DNA of 64,000 nt from Saccharum officinarum (Eukaryota > Streptophyta > Magnoliopsida > Poales > Poaceae): contig CM036159.1 in assembly GCA_020631735.1 (NCBI GenBank), positions 21,987,511-22,051,510 of the forward strand, read 5' to 3'. Below are positions 23,012 to 35,000 of this stretch, piece by piece. The notes under the pieces are model-generated. The model saw only the letters and a program-made list of their open reading frames with translations, made no database searches and was not told the DNA's origin. Position 1 is the first letter of the stretch, and each line of letters starts with the position of its first letter. A program made the position numbers and the translations under genes.

Positions 23012-26000
23012 TCATTCGCATTTCTGGGCTGTCGTGATCTCCCAAGCTGGGACAGCTTCATCACCCACAGCACATCCATCGGCTCGCTTCCTGGTATTCG
23101 CAATAGCCACCACGAAGCTCTCATTCTGGAGAGTGTAGAGATACATTGCCCGTTCATCCTGATCATTTTATCATCACGAAATTTCAATCAGAACAGAGAG
23201 TAATGCGTTTCCGTCATGCAACCGTACCCATGCTAGTGGTGGAAGCTTGTTTGCCATGGCAAGTTCAAAAGACAATGTTTTGTTATGTGCTGCATATTTT
23301 TCGTAGGTCATACCTCGGGGAGCTCCAGATATTCATCAGGAGATATCTGAAGGAACTCGACAGCCGTTTGCCCAACACACCAAGCGAAGACCTTTGCACT
23401 GTCGTCTGCGATGGTCAAGTGCAGCTGAAAGCCATGCGCACATGCACTTTCGCAGGCACACTTACAGAATGAACACTGGAGTCCACCTGAAAGTTCGTTG
23501 ACAACGCTGCCGCAAATGTTGTGGAACAGTGACACCTTTAAACTGTCACAATCGATGCAATCTAACCGAACATGGGATATCTGAACATCAAGGCGTCAAA
23601 CAAATACAGGGTGTTAGCATCAGAAAACAATTTGGTCACAGTTGAAGAAAGCAATGGAGTTCTAAGAGCAGAAATAAAATCTGTGACTGTTTTTAGCCCT
23701 TTTACTATATTTTTAGTCTTCTCCATATGGGGAGCATGTTAATAAAAGTGATCTGGTAGTCGTTTTCTATAATGGTATCAATAGTTTTAGCAAAATGCCA
23801 ATTCAACTAAACTTGAAAAGCTCTAGGAGCAACCTCACAGCAGTAATAAAGAAGACTTACATGTGTTCTGTTTGTTGAACGGGGAAGATCTGACAAGGGT
23901 GATAAATTATGCAGGCACGTTGAGTTCAGGAGTGCTGGCAGCAAGCTTAAGTTAACAAACAGAGACCCTGGCTCCTTTTCACGCCATGAAACTTCAAGGC
24001 TATTGTTGGAAATTGATTCTCTATTGATTAGGCTAACCCTAGAAGGGTAGCAATATAGGGTAGCATACATGGGCCTCATGGGCCAAGCCACATGGGCCAT
24101 AGACAAATACTCCAACACCCCCCCGCAGTCTGAGCTACCGACGCAGCGGAGTCAGACTGAACACCAGGAAAGGAAAAGAAAATACACACTAGCCCCCCCA
24201 CAGACTCAACTAGCCACTGGTGATGTTGAGGCTGGAGCGAAAGGCGGTGAATGTCGACGACGGGAGGCCCTTGGTGAAGATGTCGGCGAACTGGGACGTC
24301 GTAGGTACATGTAGGACGCGCACCTCGCCGATGGCCACCCGATCACGGACGAAGTGAAGGTCAATCTCCACATGCTTGGTCCGCTGGTGCTGCACGGGGT
24401 TGGTGGAGAGGTAGACTGCACTGACGTTGTCGCAGTAGACAAGCGTGCTCCGGAGAAGAGGGTTATGGAGCTCGGCCAGGAGCTGGCGGAGCCAAGAAAC
24501 CTCGGCCACGCCATTGGCCACGGCGCGGTACTCCGCCTCGGCACTGGAGCGGGAGGCCACCTGCTGACGCTTGGACGACCAGGACACCAGGTTGCCGCCC
24601 AAGAAGACAGCGTAGCCGGAGGTGGAGCGCCGAGTGTCCGGACATCCGGCCCAGTCAGCGTCAGTGTAGACAACCATCTCAGTGGAGGAGGAGCGCTGGT
24701 GAAGGAGCAGGCCGTAGCCCACAGTGCCGCGGAGGTAGCGGAGTAGACGCTTGAGGGCAGTGAGGTGAGGCTCCCGCGGATCATGCATATGAAGGCACAG
24801 CTGCTGAACCGCATAAGTGATGTCCGGGCGAGTGAAGGTGAGGTACTGTAGAGCACCAGCAAGACTCCGGTACGCGGTGGGATCAGACACCGGGTGCCCC
24901 TCAGCCTCAGATAGCTTACCCTGCGTGTCAACTGGAGTGGAGCAGGGTTTGCAGTCTGTCATCCCCGCTCGCTCAAGGATGTCAAGAGTGTACTGCCGCT
25001 GGTGAAGAAGAAGTCCAGCAGGATGAGGCGCAACAGTGACCCCAAGGAAGTGATGGAGCACACCCAAATCCTTCATAGCAAATTCCCGCTGAAGAGAGGT
25101 GATGATGCGGCGAAGGAGTGACTCACTGGAGGCGGTGAGGACAATGTCATCAACATAGAGCAGTAGATACGCAGTCTCAGCTCCATGGTGGAAGATGAAC
25201 AGTGACGTATCGGACTTGGCCTCCACAAACCCCAGTGATCGCAGAAAGGCAGCAAAGCGATGGTTCCATGCCCGGGGCGCCTGCTTGAGGCCGTAGAGAG
25301 ATCTGTTGAGCCTGCAGACCATGTCAGGACTTGAGGAGTCAACAAACCCGGCCGGCTGACTGCAGTAAACTGTCTCAGTGAGAAGACCATGCAGGAAGGC
25401 ATTCTTGACATCCAGCTGATGCACAGGCCAAGACCGAGTGAGTGCGAGGGAGAGCACCGTGCGGACTGTAGCTGGCTTCACCACTGGACTGAAAGTCTCA
25501 TCGTAGTCAACACCAGGCCGCTGAGTGAAACCCCGGAGAACCCAACGAGCCTTGTACCTCTCGAGAGTGCCATCCGCCCGACGCTTATGTGTCCAGATCC
25601 ACTTGCCGGTGACGACGTTGGAGCCTGGGGGACGTGGCACCAGATCCCAGGTCCGGTTGGCGAGGAGAGCCGCATACTCTTCTTCCATCGCGCGGCGCCA
25701 ATGAGGGTCCAGCAAGGCCTCGCGGACAGAAGAGGGTACCGGAGAGACCTGCGAGTCACCGGGCATCGTCGCAAGAGCCCGGGGCGGCAGGGTCCCCGCC
25801 GCGTGTCGCGTCACCATCGGGTGAACATGACGCGGGTGTCGGTGAAGCAGCGGGGGGTGGTACACCGGCGTCGTGACACGGGCATCCGGGGATCGCTGCG
25901 GCGGTGTCGGTGTCGCCGGCGGAGAAGCAGTCGGTGGTAGAGGGCACCCCGACGAAGAAGGAGGCCCCGGTGGAGACGTAGGCGGCGGCTCCGGTCGTGC

Positions 26001-29000
26001 GCGTCGCTGGTAGACGAGCACCGGCTGGGCGAAGCGCGCAGGTGGTGCCGGAGGCGACGGCCCGGGCCCCGCGTCAGGCGTAGTAACGGGGGCCGATCCG
26101 GGAGGTGCACGGCGCTGGTAGACGAGCGTCGGCTGAGCGAAGCGCGCAGGCGGTGCCAGGGGCGACGTCCCAGGCCCCGCGTCAGGCGTAGTGACAGTGG
26201 CCGGCCCGTGAGGGGATCCCGCGAGGCCCGGGCAGGGGGTGTCACCGACGGGCGGCGAGCGAGGGCACGGCCCCGGCGAAGGGCACGGTGGAGCAGTACC
26301 TGTGGTAGACAACCGAAAAGGTGGGTCGACCACCACGTCAGTGGGAAACAAGAAGAGGTCAAGATCCGGGGTGGACGTGGGAGTGGGGGTGGAGGAGAAG
26401 GGGAAGACAGACTCATCAAACACCACATGACGAGAGATGAGGACCCGACGAGAGGTAAGATCATAGCACCGGTACCCCTTGTGATCCGGGGAGTACCCGA
26501 GGAAGACACAGAGAGTCGAACGAGGTGCCAGCTTGTGGGGAGCAGTAGCTGTGGTGTTAGGGTAACACGCACACCCGAAGACGCGAAGGTGATCGTACCG
26601 AGGAGGGGTACCGAAGAGGGCGTGGTGTGGCGTGGGAGCTGGGCAGGCAGCGGAAGGAAGGCGGTTAAGGAGATAGGTGGAGGTGTGCAAGCTCTCAGCC
26701 CAGAAGCGCGCAGGAAGTGACGCCTGAAGCAAGAGGGTACGCATGGTCTCGGTGGTGGTGCGAATCATGCGCTCAGCCTTGCCGTTCTGGGAGGAGGTGT
26801 ACGGGCAAGACATGCGCAACTGGACACCGTGAGAGAGAAAGAATGCACGGGAGGCGGAGTTATCGAACTCACGACCATTGTCGCACTGGACGGCCTTGAT
26901 GGTGAGGCCGAACTGGGTGAACACCCATGCGAAGAAGTGGAGAATGGCGGGAAAAGCTTCCGACTTTGCACGAAGAGGAAAAGTCCAGGAGTAATGAGAG
27001 AAATCATCAAGCAGCACAAGATAGAACTTGTAGCCGGAAATGCTGATGATAGGAGAAGTCCAGAGGTCGCAATGTATAAGATCAAAGATGTGAGCCGCCT
27101 GGGAAGAAGAACTATGAAAAGGAAGACGGACATGACGGCCCAGCTGACACGCATGACACAAATGCTCACCGGGAGTCCGAGGACACCGAATGTCGGAACT
27201 GCGACTGAGCTGCATCAGGGCATCACGACCAGGATGGCCGAGGCGCCGGTGCCAAGTGGTGGAGGAAGAAGAGGTGGCGAAAGCAGCTGACAGAGGGTTC
27301 GGCGAAGAAGACGAAGGGGACGCCGGGAAGCGAAGGGTGTAAAGGGGCCCCGTGCTGTCACACCGAAGCAGAGGACGCCGGGAAGCTAAATCCTTTACCG
27401 TGAGACCAGTAGAGTCAAACTCCACGGAACAGGAATTGTCAGCTGTAAACCGACGAATAGAAAGAAGGTTGTGAACCATAGAAGGTGCCACAAGAACATC
27501 AGGAAGACGAAAGGAGCCATGAGCGCCGGCGGCACCCACAGATGTGACAGGAAGGCATGACCCATTTGCGACCATGATGGACGAGGGGTGATAGGAAGAT
27601 GGAGGGTGAACGGAAGAGAGGATGGTGGGGTCGGAAGTGGTGTGGTAGGTGGCACCCGAATCGGCGATCCACTGTGGTCCGACAGGAGTTGTCGGGCCCA
27701 TAGTGCAGAAGGAGTGTGCCAAGGCCGCCGAGCCCCAACCGGCCGACGCGGGCGAGGCGCTGGAAGGTGTAGGCCACGGGAAAGCGGCTGGGTGAACACC
27801 TGGAGAAGCAGCAGCAAGCATGGCGGTGGCCGGCGGGCGAGGCGCACCACCGGGAGCCTGAAAAGGCCACGGACCGAGGTGGCCCAACCACGGGTCGAGG
27901 AAGCCAGAACCACCACCATGTCCGCGTCCGCGACGACGGCGGCCGCCACGGTCCCCCCACCGTCGCGCGTCGACGCCTTGGCGATGTGGGGCACGGAGAC
28001 GGGCGGCGGGGCGTAGAGGACGGCCGAAGATGGAGCCGCAGATATCCCTAGGCTGGCTGCAGCAGCGGCGGCGGCATCGGACGCAAGGGCGAGGGCCACG
28101 TGCTGTCCTGGTGCCGGCAACGCCGCGGAAGAAGGAGATGCGGCGATCTGCAGCAGAGGCGTGGTGGCAGCAGTCAGCCCGCCATAGGGAGCAGCGGCTG
28201 GAAGCCCGCCAGAGGGAGCAGCAGAGGGAGCAGCGGCTGGAAGCTCGCCATAGGTAGCAGCGACTGGAAAACCGGCAGAGGAGGAAACCGCGGCCTGCAG
28301 GGGCGCGGTGGGGCCCATGGCCGCGCCAGGTGGAGGCCAGGATGGGCCCGCAACCGCGCCTGGGAGCCCGCCTGTGGCTGGCGGCGCCAGGAGTACGGCG
28401 GCGGATGTAGGGCGCAGAGGAGGTGCCGGTGAGGAAAACGCGCCCATGGCCGCGCCAGGTGGGGGCCAGGATGGGCCCGCACCCGCGCCTGGGGTCCCGC
28501 CGGTGGCCGGCGGCGCCAGGGGCCGAGCCACGGCGGCGCCAGGTTGGGCGGCATGGAGAAATGTAGCGGCCGCTGGAGGGGACTGGGGGCGCAGAGGAGG
28601 GGCGGATCCGGCCACCTGGGCCCAGGAAGAGGGGTGGGAGAGGGGAGGGAAGTGCAGGAAGAGGGAGGGAGGAGAGGTATCGGCCATGGCCGGCTGAGAA
28701 GGAGACAGCAGGCGGCGGCGCCCTGCCTGGAAGCTAGCCGGCGGCTGGGAAAGGCTCTGGTACCATGTTGGAAATTGATTCTCTATTGATTAGGCTAACC
28801 CTAGAAGGGTAGCAATATAGGGTAGCATACATGGGCCTCATGGGCCAAGCCACATGGGCCATAGACAAATACTCCAACAGCTATTTTAACCATAAGATAG
28901 CCAGCAATAAGAACTCTGCCCACATAGTACCATATAGATAATAGATGTTAACATAAAGGAAAATGCTTCTTACATATTTGTTGAACTCAAGGCGCAAGTC

Positions 29001-32000
29001 AAACCAGAGACGTACACCATATGCCCAACTCCTACTCTACCTAATGACCTGCAGAGTAAGAGACATTTATACACTGTTATGGAATTCAGGTGCATGATGG
29101 GCATAAACAGTTCAATTGGCATAGGAAGCAACAATATGTCAAAATAACAGATATGTGAAGAATGGTGGACAGGAATGATGGAATTTGTAATAGCAAAGAC
29201 AATATAGTGCTTATTACTGAGGTGAAAAGCCTCATACTTCATTGAAAGATCGAGAGCAACAGCCTGTCAGATGGATGTAACAAAATATAGCATCAGCCAT
29301 CAGATATCAAGTTATTAGCTGCTAGTTATTATTACAAAAACATGTCATCCTAAAGACATTAAAATTACTACAGAATTTTTGATTTAGATATCAAATGCCA
29401 AAGCACTCAGCCCACACAACAGGTCCAGTCCAGTGAGAAACGTTTGAATGTAATATGAATTTATGACCTCATAACATCAGTGCATGAGCCCAGGCAACAG
29501 AGGGGAATCACTTGTTTCATTGTACATCAAATTGATTTCATATTGTTGGAATATGAGTGTATTAGGCCCATGAGGCTAGGCCCATGAGGCCCATGCATGG
29601 TTACCTATATAGCTACCCTTCTAGGGTTAGCCCAAATTAATAGAGACTAATCTTCTAGCATGGTATCAAGCTAGGTTTTTTTCCCCTCCCCTTCCCCAGC
29701 CGCCGCCCCTCTGGCTGGCGCCGCCGCCGCCACCTCCATGGCCGGCCGGCCTCCTCCTCCCTCTCCTTCCTACTTCCATGCCTTCCCACCTCTTCCCTCC
29801 ACTTCCTGGGCGCACGTCGCTGCTGCTGCTGACCCCCAGCCACCTCCCGCCGCCGTCCTGTTTCCCGGCGATTCTGCTGGCCCGAGTGCGGGAGCCGCTG
29901 CGGCTGGGCGTGCAGCCCCCCACCCGCCCCCTGCTGCTGGGCGTGCCGCCCCCCACCCGCCCCCTCCCGCAGCCCCAACACCATCTCTCGCCGCCCTCCT
30001 CCCTGGTGCCCTGACCGGTGCGGGCGCGGGCGCCGGTGGGGGCCCTGCTGCTGGGCGTGCGGCCGGGCCTGGAGCCGCTGCCGCCCTTGCTGCTGCGGGC
30101 GCGGGCGCGCCTGCCGCGCAGCCTGCCGACGCGGCCCTCCTCCCGGCGGCTACCCTCCCCGGCGCGGGTATGGACGCCGCCGGACTTCTCCCCGACGCCC
30201 TGGACGCCGGTGGCCTCCTCCCAGGCGCTGTCCTCTCGGCGGCGGCGGTCACTGATGGCGTTCACGCCTTCCCTACCCTACCTTAGCCGCCGCCGACCCT
30301 CCCCTACCCCGGTCGTGCTGATCCTACTCTCGCCGCTGCACTCGTCGTCGCTCGTGCTGCAACTGCTGAGGGCCAGGCTCGTGTCCGCGCGGCGGCCCTC
30401 GCCTGGGAGCGTGAGCGGGATGCGGCCGATGCCCTGGCCCGTCAGATCACTGACGTGGAGCAGCGCCTCGTCCCTCCCGCCTACCACGACCTCGGGGCTA
30501 CCTCCTCCGGCTCCACGGGCCATCGCGCGTCCACCACAGCGGTCATCTGGCACGATCTGGCCGATCCGCTCGTAACGCAGCTCCACTACCAGGCCGGGGG
30601 TGTTCAGAACATCCGCCTGCTTGTCCCGATGGTTCTCGAGCCCGAGTCACCCTCCTACGCCCGTTGGCGGGACCTGGTCCTCCTCACCCTCCGCCGCTAC
30701 GCCCTTGACGATCACGTCCTCGTCGATGCCTCGGTCGCGGCCCAGACCCCCTCGTGGCTGCGCCTTGACAGCATCGTCCTCTCGTGGATCATCGGGACGA
30801 TCTCCGTCGACCTCCACGACCTCGTCCGCAACACGGCGGATGCTCGACAGGCCTGGCTCGACAGGCCTGGCTGGCGCTCGAGGGCCAGTTTCTGAGCAAT
30901 GCCGAGGCCCGGGCAACCATGCGCCGACGGCACCACAGGGCACACCATGGTCTTCCTTCCAGAACCTGTGGTCCGGGCGCATCTCTATGTGGCCCTTCCA
31001 CGCTCCCGGTGCCGAGCCTCGTCCGCCAGCGGCCATGTTCACTGGGGCTCCACCTCCCGACGTCTCCCCTACGTCACCGTGGGTTACACCCTCCGGCACC
31101 CCACCCGGGGCTGCCGGTTGGGATCAGGCGGCCCTGGCTCGTTCGTTCAGCACTATGGGCCTGACACCTCCTGTCGAACCTGAGTGGATCGCTGATTCGG
31201 GAGCCACCTACCACATCACTCCTGACCCTGGTATACTTTCTTCTGTTCATTCTCCCTCTTCTTCTCTCCCTTCGTCCATTATGGTCGCAAATGGTTCGTG
31301 TCTTCCTGTCACGTCTGTTGGTACCGCCGGTGCTCATGGTTCCTTTCGTCTTTCTGATGTTCTTGTTGCTCCTTCTATGGTTCACAACCTTCTTTCTATT
31401 CGTCGTTTTACAGCTGACAATTCCTGTTATATGGAGTTTGACTCTTCTGGTCTTACTGTAAAGGATTTGGCTTACCAGCGTCCTCTGCTCCGATGTGACA
31501 GCACGGGGCCCCTTTACACTCTTCGCTTCCCGGCGGCCACTTCATCTTCTTCGCTGTCCGTTTTGTCAGCTGCTTTCGCCGCCTCTACTTCCTCGACCAC
31601 TTGGCACCGGCGCCTCAGCCATCCTGGACGTGATGCCCTGATGCAGCTCAGACGTAGCTCCGGTCTTCCATGTACTCGAGCTCCTGATGAGCATTTGTGT
31701 CATGCGTGCCAATTGGGCCGACATGTTCGTCTTCCTTTTCATAGTTCTTGTTCACATGCGGCCCGCATTTTTGATCTTGTACATTGCGACCTATGGACAT
31801 CTCATGTTATCAGTATTTCTGGTTATAAGTACTATCTTGTGGTGGTCGATGATTTCTCTCATTACTCGTGGACTTTTCCCCTGCGTGCGAAGTCACTTGG
31901 GTGTCCACACAGTTCGACCTCACCATCAAGGCCGTCCAGTGTGACAATGATCGCGAGTTTGATAACTCCACCTCTCGTGCTTTCTTCCTCTCTCACGGTG

Positions 32001-35000
32001 TTCAGTTACGCATGTCTTGCCCTTATACCTCTTCACAGAATGGCAAGGCAGAACGCATAATTCGCACCACCAACGACACCGTGCGCACCCTTCTGTTTCA
32101 GCATCTCTCCCTGCTCGCTTCTGAGCGGAGGGCCTGCACACCTCCACCTACCTCCTCAACCGTCTTCCTTCCGCTGCCTGTCCCGCTCCTACGCCACACC
32201 ACGCTCTTTTCGGTACCCCTCCTCAATACGATCACCTTCGAGTCTTCGGGTGCGCGTGTTACCCCAACACCGCTGCCACTTATTCCCATAAGCTGGACCT
32301 CCGTTCGACTCTCTGTGTTTTCCTCGGGTACTCCCCGGATCACAAGGGGTACCGATGTTTTGATCTTACCTCCCGACGGGTTCTCATCTCTCGCCATGTG
32401 GTGTTCGATGAGTCCGTCTTCCCCTTCTCCACCCCACCCACCACCACTCCTGCTCCGGATCCCTCCTCCCTGTTTCCCACTGACCCAGTGGTCCAGCCAC
32501 CTTTTCCGTGGTCTCCTGCAGGTACTACGTCACCGACCTCCTTGCCGGGTTCCTGTCCCCGCTCCTCGTCCGGCCGTGATTCCACGGGTCCGGGCTCGTC
32601 ATCCTCCAGCGCTGCCCCAACCTCTCCGATTGGCCCGGATCTGGGGCCATCGCTCCCCGGTGCTGCCCCGGCCTCTTCGCTCGGAGGGGCGTCGACACCG
32701 TCGTCCTCTGGTGCTGCCCTAGCCCCTCCTCCGCGGTTCGTTGCGCCGGTCCGGGTGTACTAGCGTCGTGCGCGGCCGCCGCAGCCCTTCGAGGTTTCCT
32801 CTCCGCCGGGGACACCGATACCACCGCCGCAGTCCTCGCCGGCCAGTGTCGCATCGCCGGTCTACCACCCGCCGGTGCTTCACCGACACCCGCGGCATGT
32901 TTACCCGATGGTGTCACGGCACGCGGCTGGCACATTGCCGCCCCGGGCCCTTGCGGCATTGCCCGGCGACACACCGGTCTCCCCAGTACCCTCTTTCGTC
33001 CGTGACGCCTTGTTGGATCCTCATTGGCGCCGCGTGATGGAAGAGGAGTATAACGCGCTCCTCGCCAACCAGACATGGGAGCTGGTGCCCCGGCCGCCAG
33101 GCTCTAACGTCGTCACCGGCAAGTGGATCTGGACCCACAAGCGTCGGGCTGACGGCACTCTCGAGCGGTACAAGGCTCGCTGGGTTCTCCGGGGCTTCAC
33201 TCAGCGGCCCGGAGTCGACTATGATGAGACCTTCAGCCCGGTGGTCAAGCCGGCCACCGTCCGCACCGTGCTCTCGCTGGCGCTTGCTCGGTCATGGCCC
33301 GTCCATCAGCTGGACGTCAAGAATGCCTTTCTGCATGGCCTTCTCACCGAGACAGTTTACTGCAGTCAGCCGGCGGGGTTCGTTGATTCCTCCCGTCCTG
33401 ACATGGTCTGCTGGCTCAACAGGTCTCTCTACGGCCTTAAGCAGGCCCCCCAGACGTGGAACCATCGGTTTGCTGCTTTCCTGCTGACACTGGGGTTTGT
33501 GGAGGCCAAGTCTGATACATCTCTGTTTATCTATCACCATGGAGCTGACACTGCGTACCTGCTGCTCTATGTTGATGACATTGTCCTCACAGCCTCCAGT
33601 GAGCCACTTCTCCGTCGCATCATTACCGCTCTTCAGCAGGAGTTTGCTATGAAGGATCTGGGTGTGCTCCACCATTTCCTCGGGGTCACTGTTGAGCCTC
33701 ATCCTGCCAGGTTACTTCTTCACCAGCAGCAGTATACTCGGGATATCCTGGAGCGGGCCGGGATGACTGACTGCAACCCCTGCTCCACTCCGGTTGATAC
33801 TCAGGGCAAGTTGTCAGAGGCTGAGGGACCTCCCGTGTCAGATCCCACTGTATACCGGAGTCTTGCTGGTGCCCTTCAGTACCTCACTTTCACCCGGCCG
33901 GACATCACCTATGTCGTTCAGCAGATCTGTCTTCACATGCATGATCTCCGGGAGCCTCACCTCACTGCTCTCAAGCACCTCATCCGCTACCTCTGGGGCA
34001 CGATCGACTACAACCTACTCCTTCACCGGTCCTCCTCGGCCGAGCTCGTCGTCTACACTGACGCGGACTGGGCAGGGTGTCCGGACACCCGGCGCTCCAC
34101 CTCCGGCTACGCTGTCTTCTTGGGCGGCAACCTGGTGTCCTGGTCGTCCAAGCGCCAGCCGGTGGTCTCCCGGTCCAGTGCCGAGGCGGAGTACCGCGCT
34201 GTTGCTAACGGCGTGGCTGAGGCCTCCTGGCTCCGGCAGCTCCTCGCCGAGCTCCACACTCCGCCCTCCCGGAGCACGCTGATCTACTGCGACAATGTCA
34301 ATATGGTCTACCTCTCCACCAACACCATCCAACACCAGCGGACGAAGCATGTGGAGATCGACCTACACTTTGTCCGGGATCGGGTTGCCCTCGGCGAGGT
34401 GAGGGTACTTCATGTTCCGACCACCTCCCAGTTCGCGAACATCTTCACCAAAGGCCTCCCGCCACGATCTTCACCGAGTTTCGCTCCAGCCTCAACATCA
34501 CCAGTGGCTAGTTGCGTCTGTGGGGGGGGGGGACTCGTGTGTGTTCTTTCTTCTTTCTTGGTCAGTCTGGAACTCCGCTGCGCCGGTGGTTCAGGCTGCG
34601 GGGGGGTGTTGGAATATGAGTGTATTAGGCCCATGAGGCTAGGCCCATGAGGCCCATGTATGGTTACCTATATAGCTACCTTTCTAGGGTTAGCCCAAAT
34701 TAATAGAGACTAATCTTCTAGCACATATGTAAAACTCTTAAACAAGCAATTTTTAGAAAGGCAAAGACTGGATAGCTTTTCTTTCAATCATTATACCATA
34801 CTGATAACACAGATGCACAAGCAGTTTTGATACTGTCAGTGCCTAAGTGTATTAAGTACAATGTGGTGACCAGCATCAGGAATTTAAGATCTCGCACTTA
34901 AACTCATCCAAACTGCTAAGGCATGTCAACCTAACCATTGCCAAAAAAAAAAGGTTCTTGCACATAAGGCACATTCGATTTAGCATGACAAACAGAAATA

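Larger units (their letters stand above)
24004..28879 (-). mobile_element. Young copia retrotransposon with 114-bp identical LTRs (copia-1)
   Basis: Both LTRs start TGTTGGAAATTG and end TACTCCAACA. They appear identical over 114 bases. The 5-bp duplication GCTAT flanks the element (23999-24003 and 28880-28884). On the minus strand the 5' LTR is followed by TGGTACCAGAGC, a primer-binding site of the initiator-Met tRNA type, and the 3' LTR is preceded by a G-run polypurine tract. Length is 4876 bp. Short LTRs and size recall the Ale/Retrofit lineage (inference). It sits in the OB-fold gene in the same transcriptional sense. Confidence 0.92.
29544..34723 (+). mobile_element. Second copia retrotransposon in opposite orientation (copia-2)
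   Basis: LTRs at 29544-29660 and 34607-34723 are 117 bp each, starting TGTTGGAATATG and ending CTTCTAGCA, with two differences. The duplication CATAT flanks it (29539-29543 and 34724-34728). A primer-binding site TGGTATCAAGC follows the left LTR and a G-run polypurine tract precedes the right LTR. Its Pol is closely related to that of copia-1, but the LTR sequence differs. It lies in intron 9 of the OB-fold gene, antisense to it. Confidence 0.92.

Noticed and set aside
29770..30252. Minus-strand open frame opposite copia-2 gag
   Set aside because: Ala/Pro-rich shadow of the gag coding strand.
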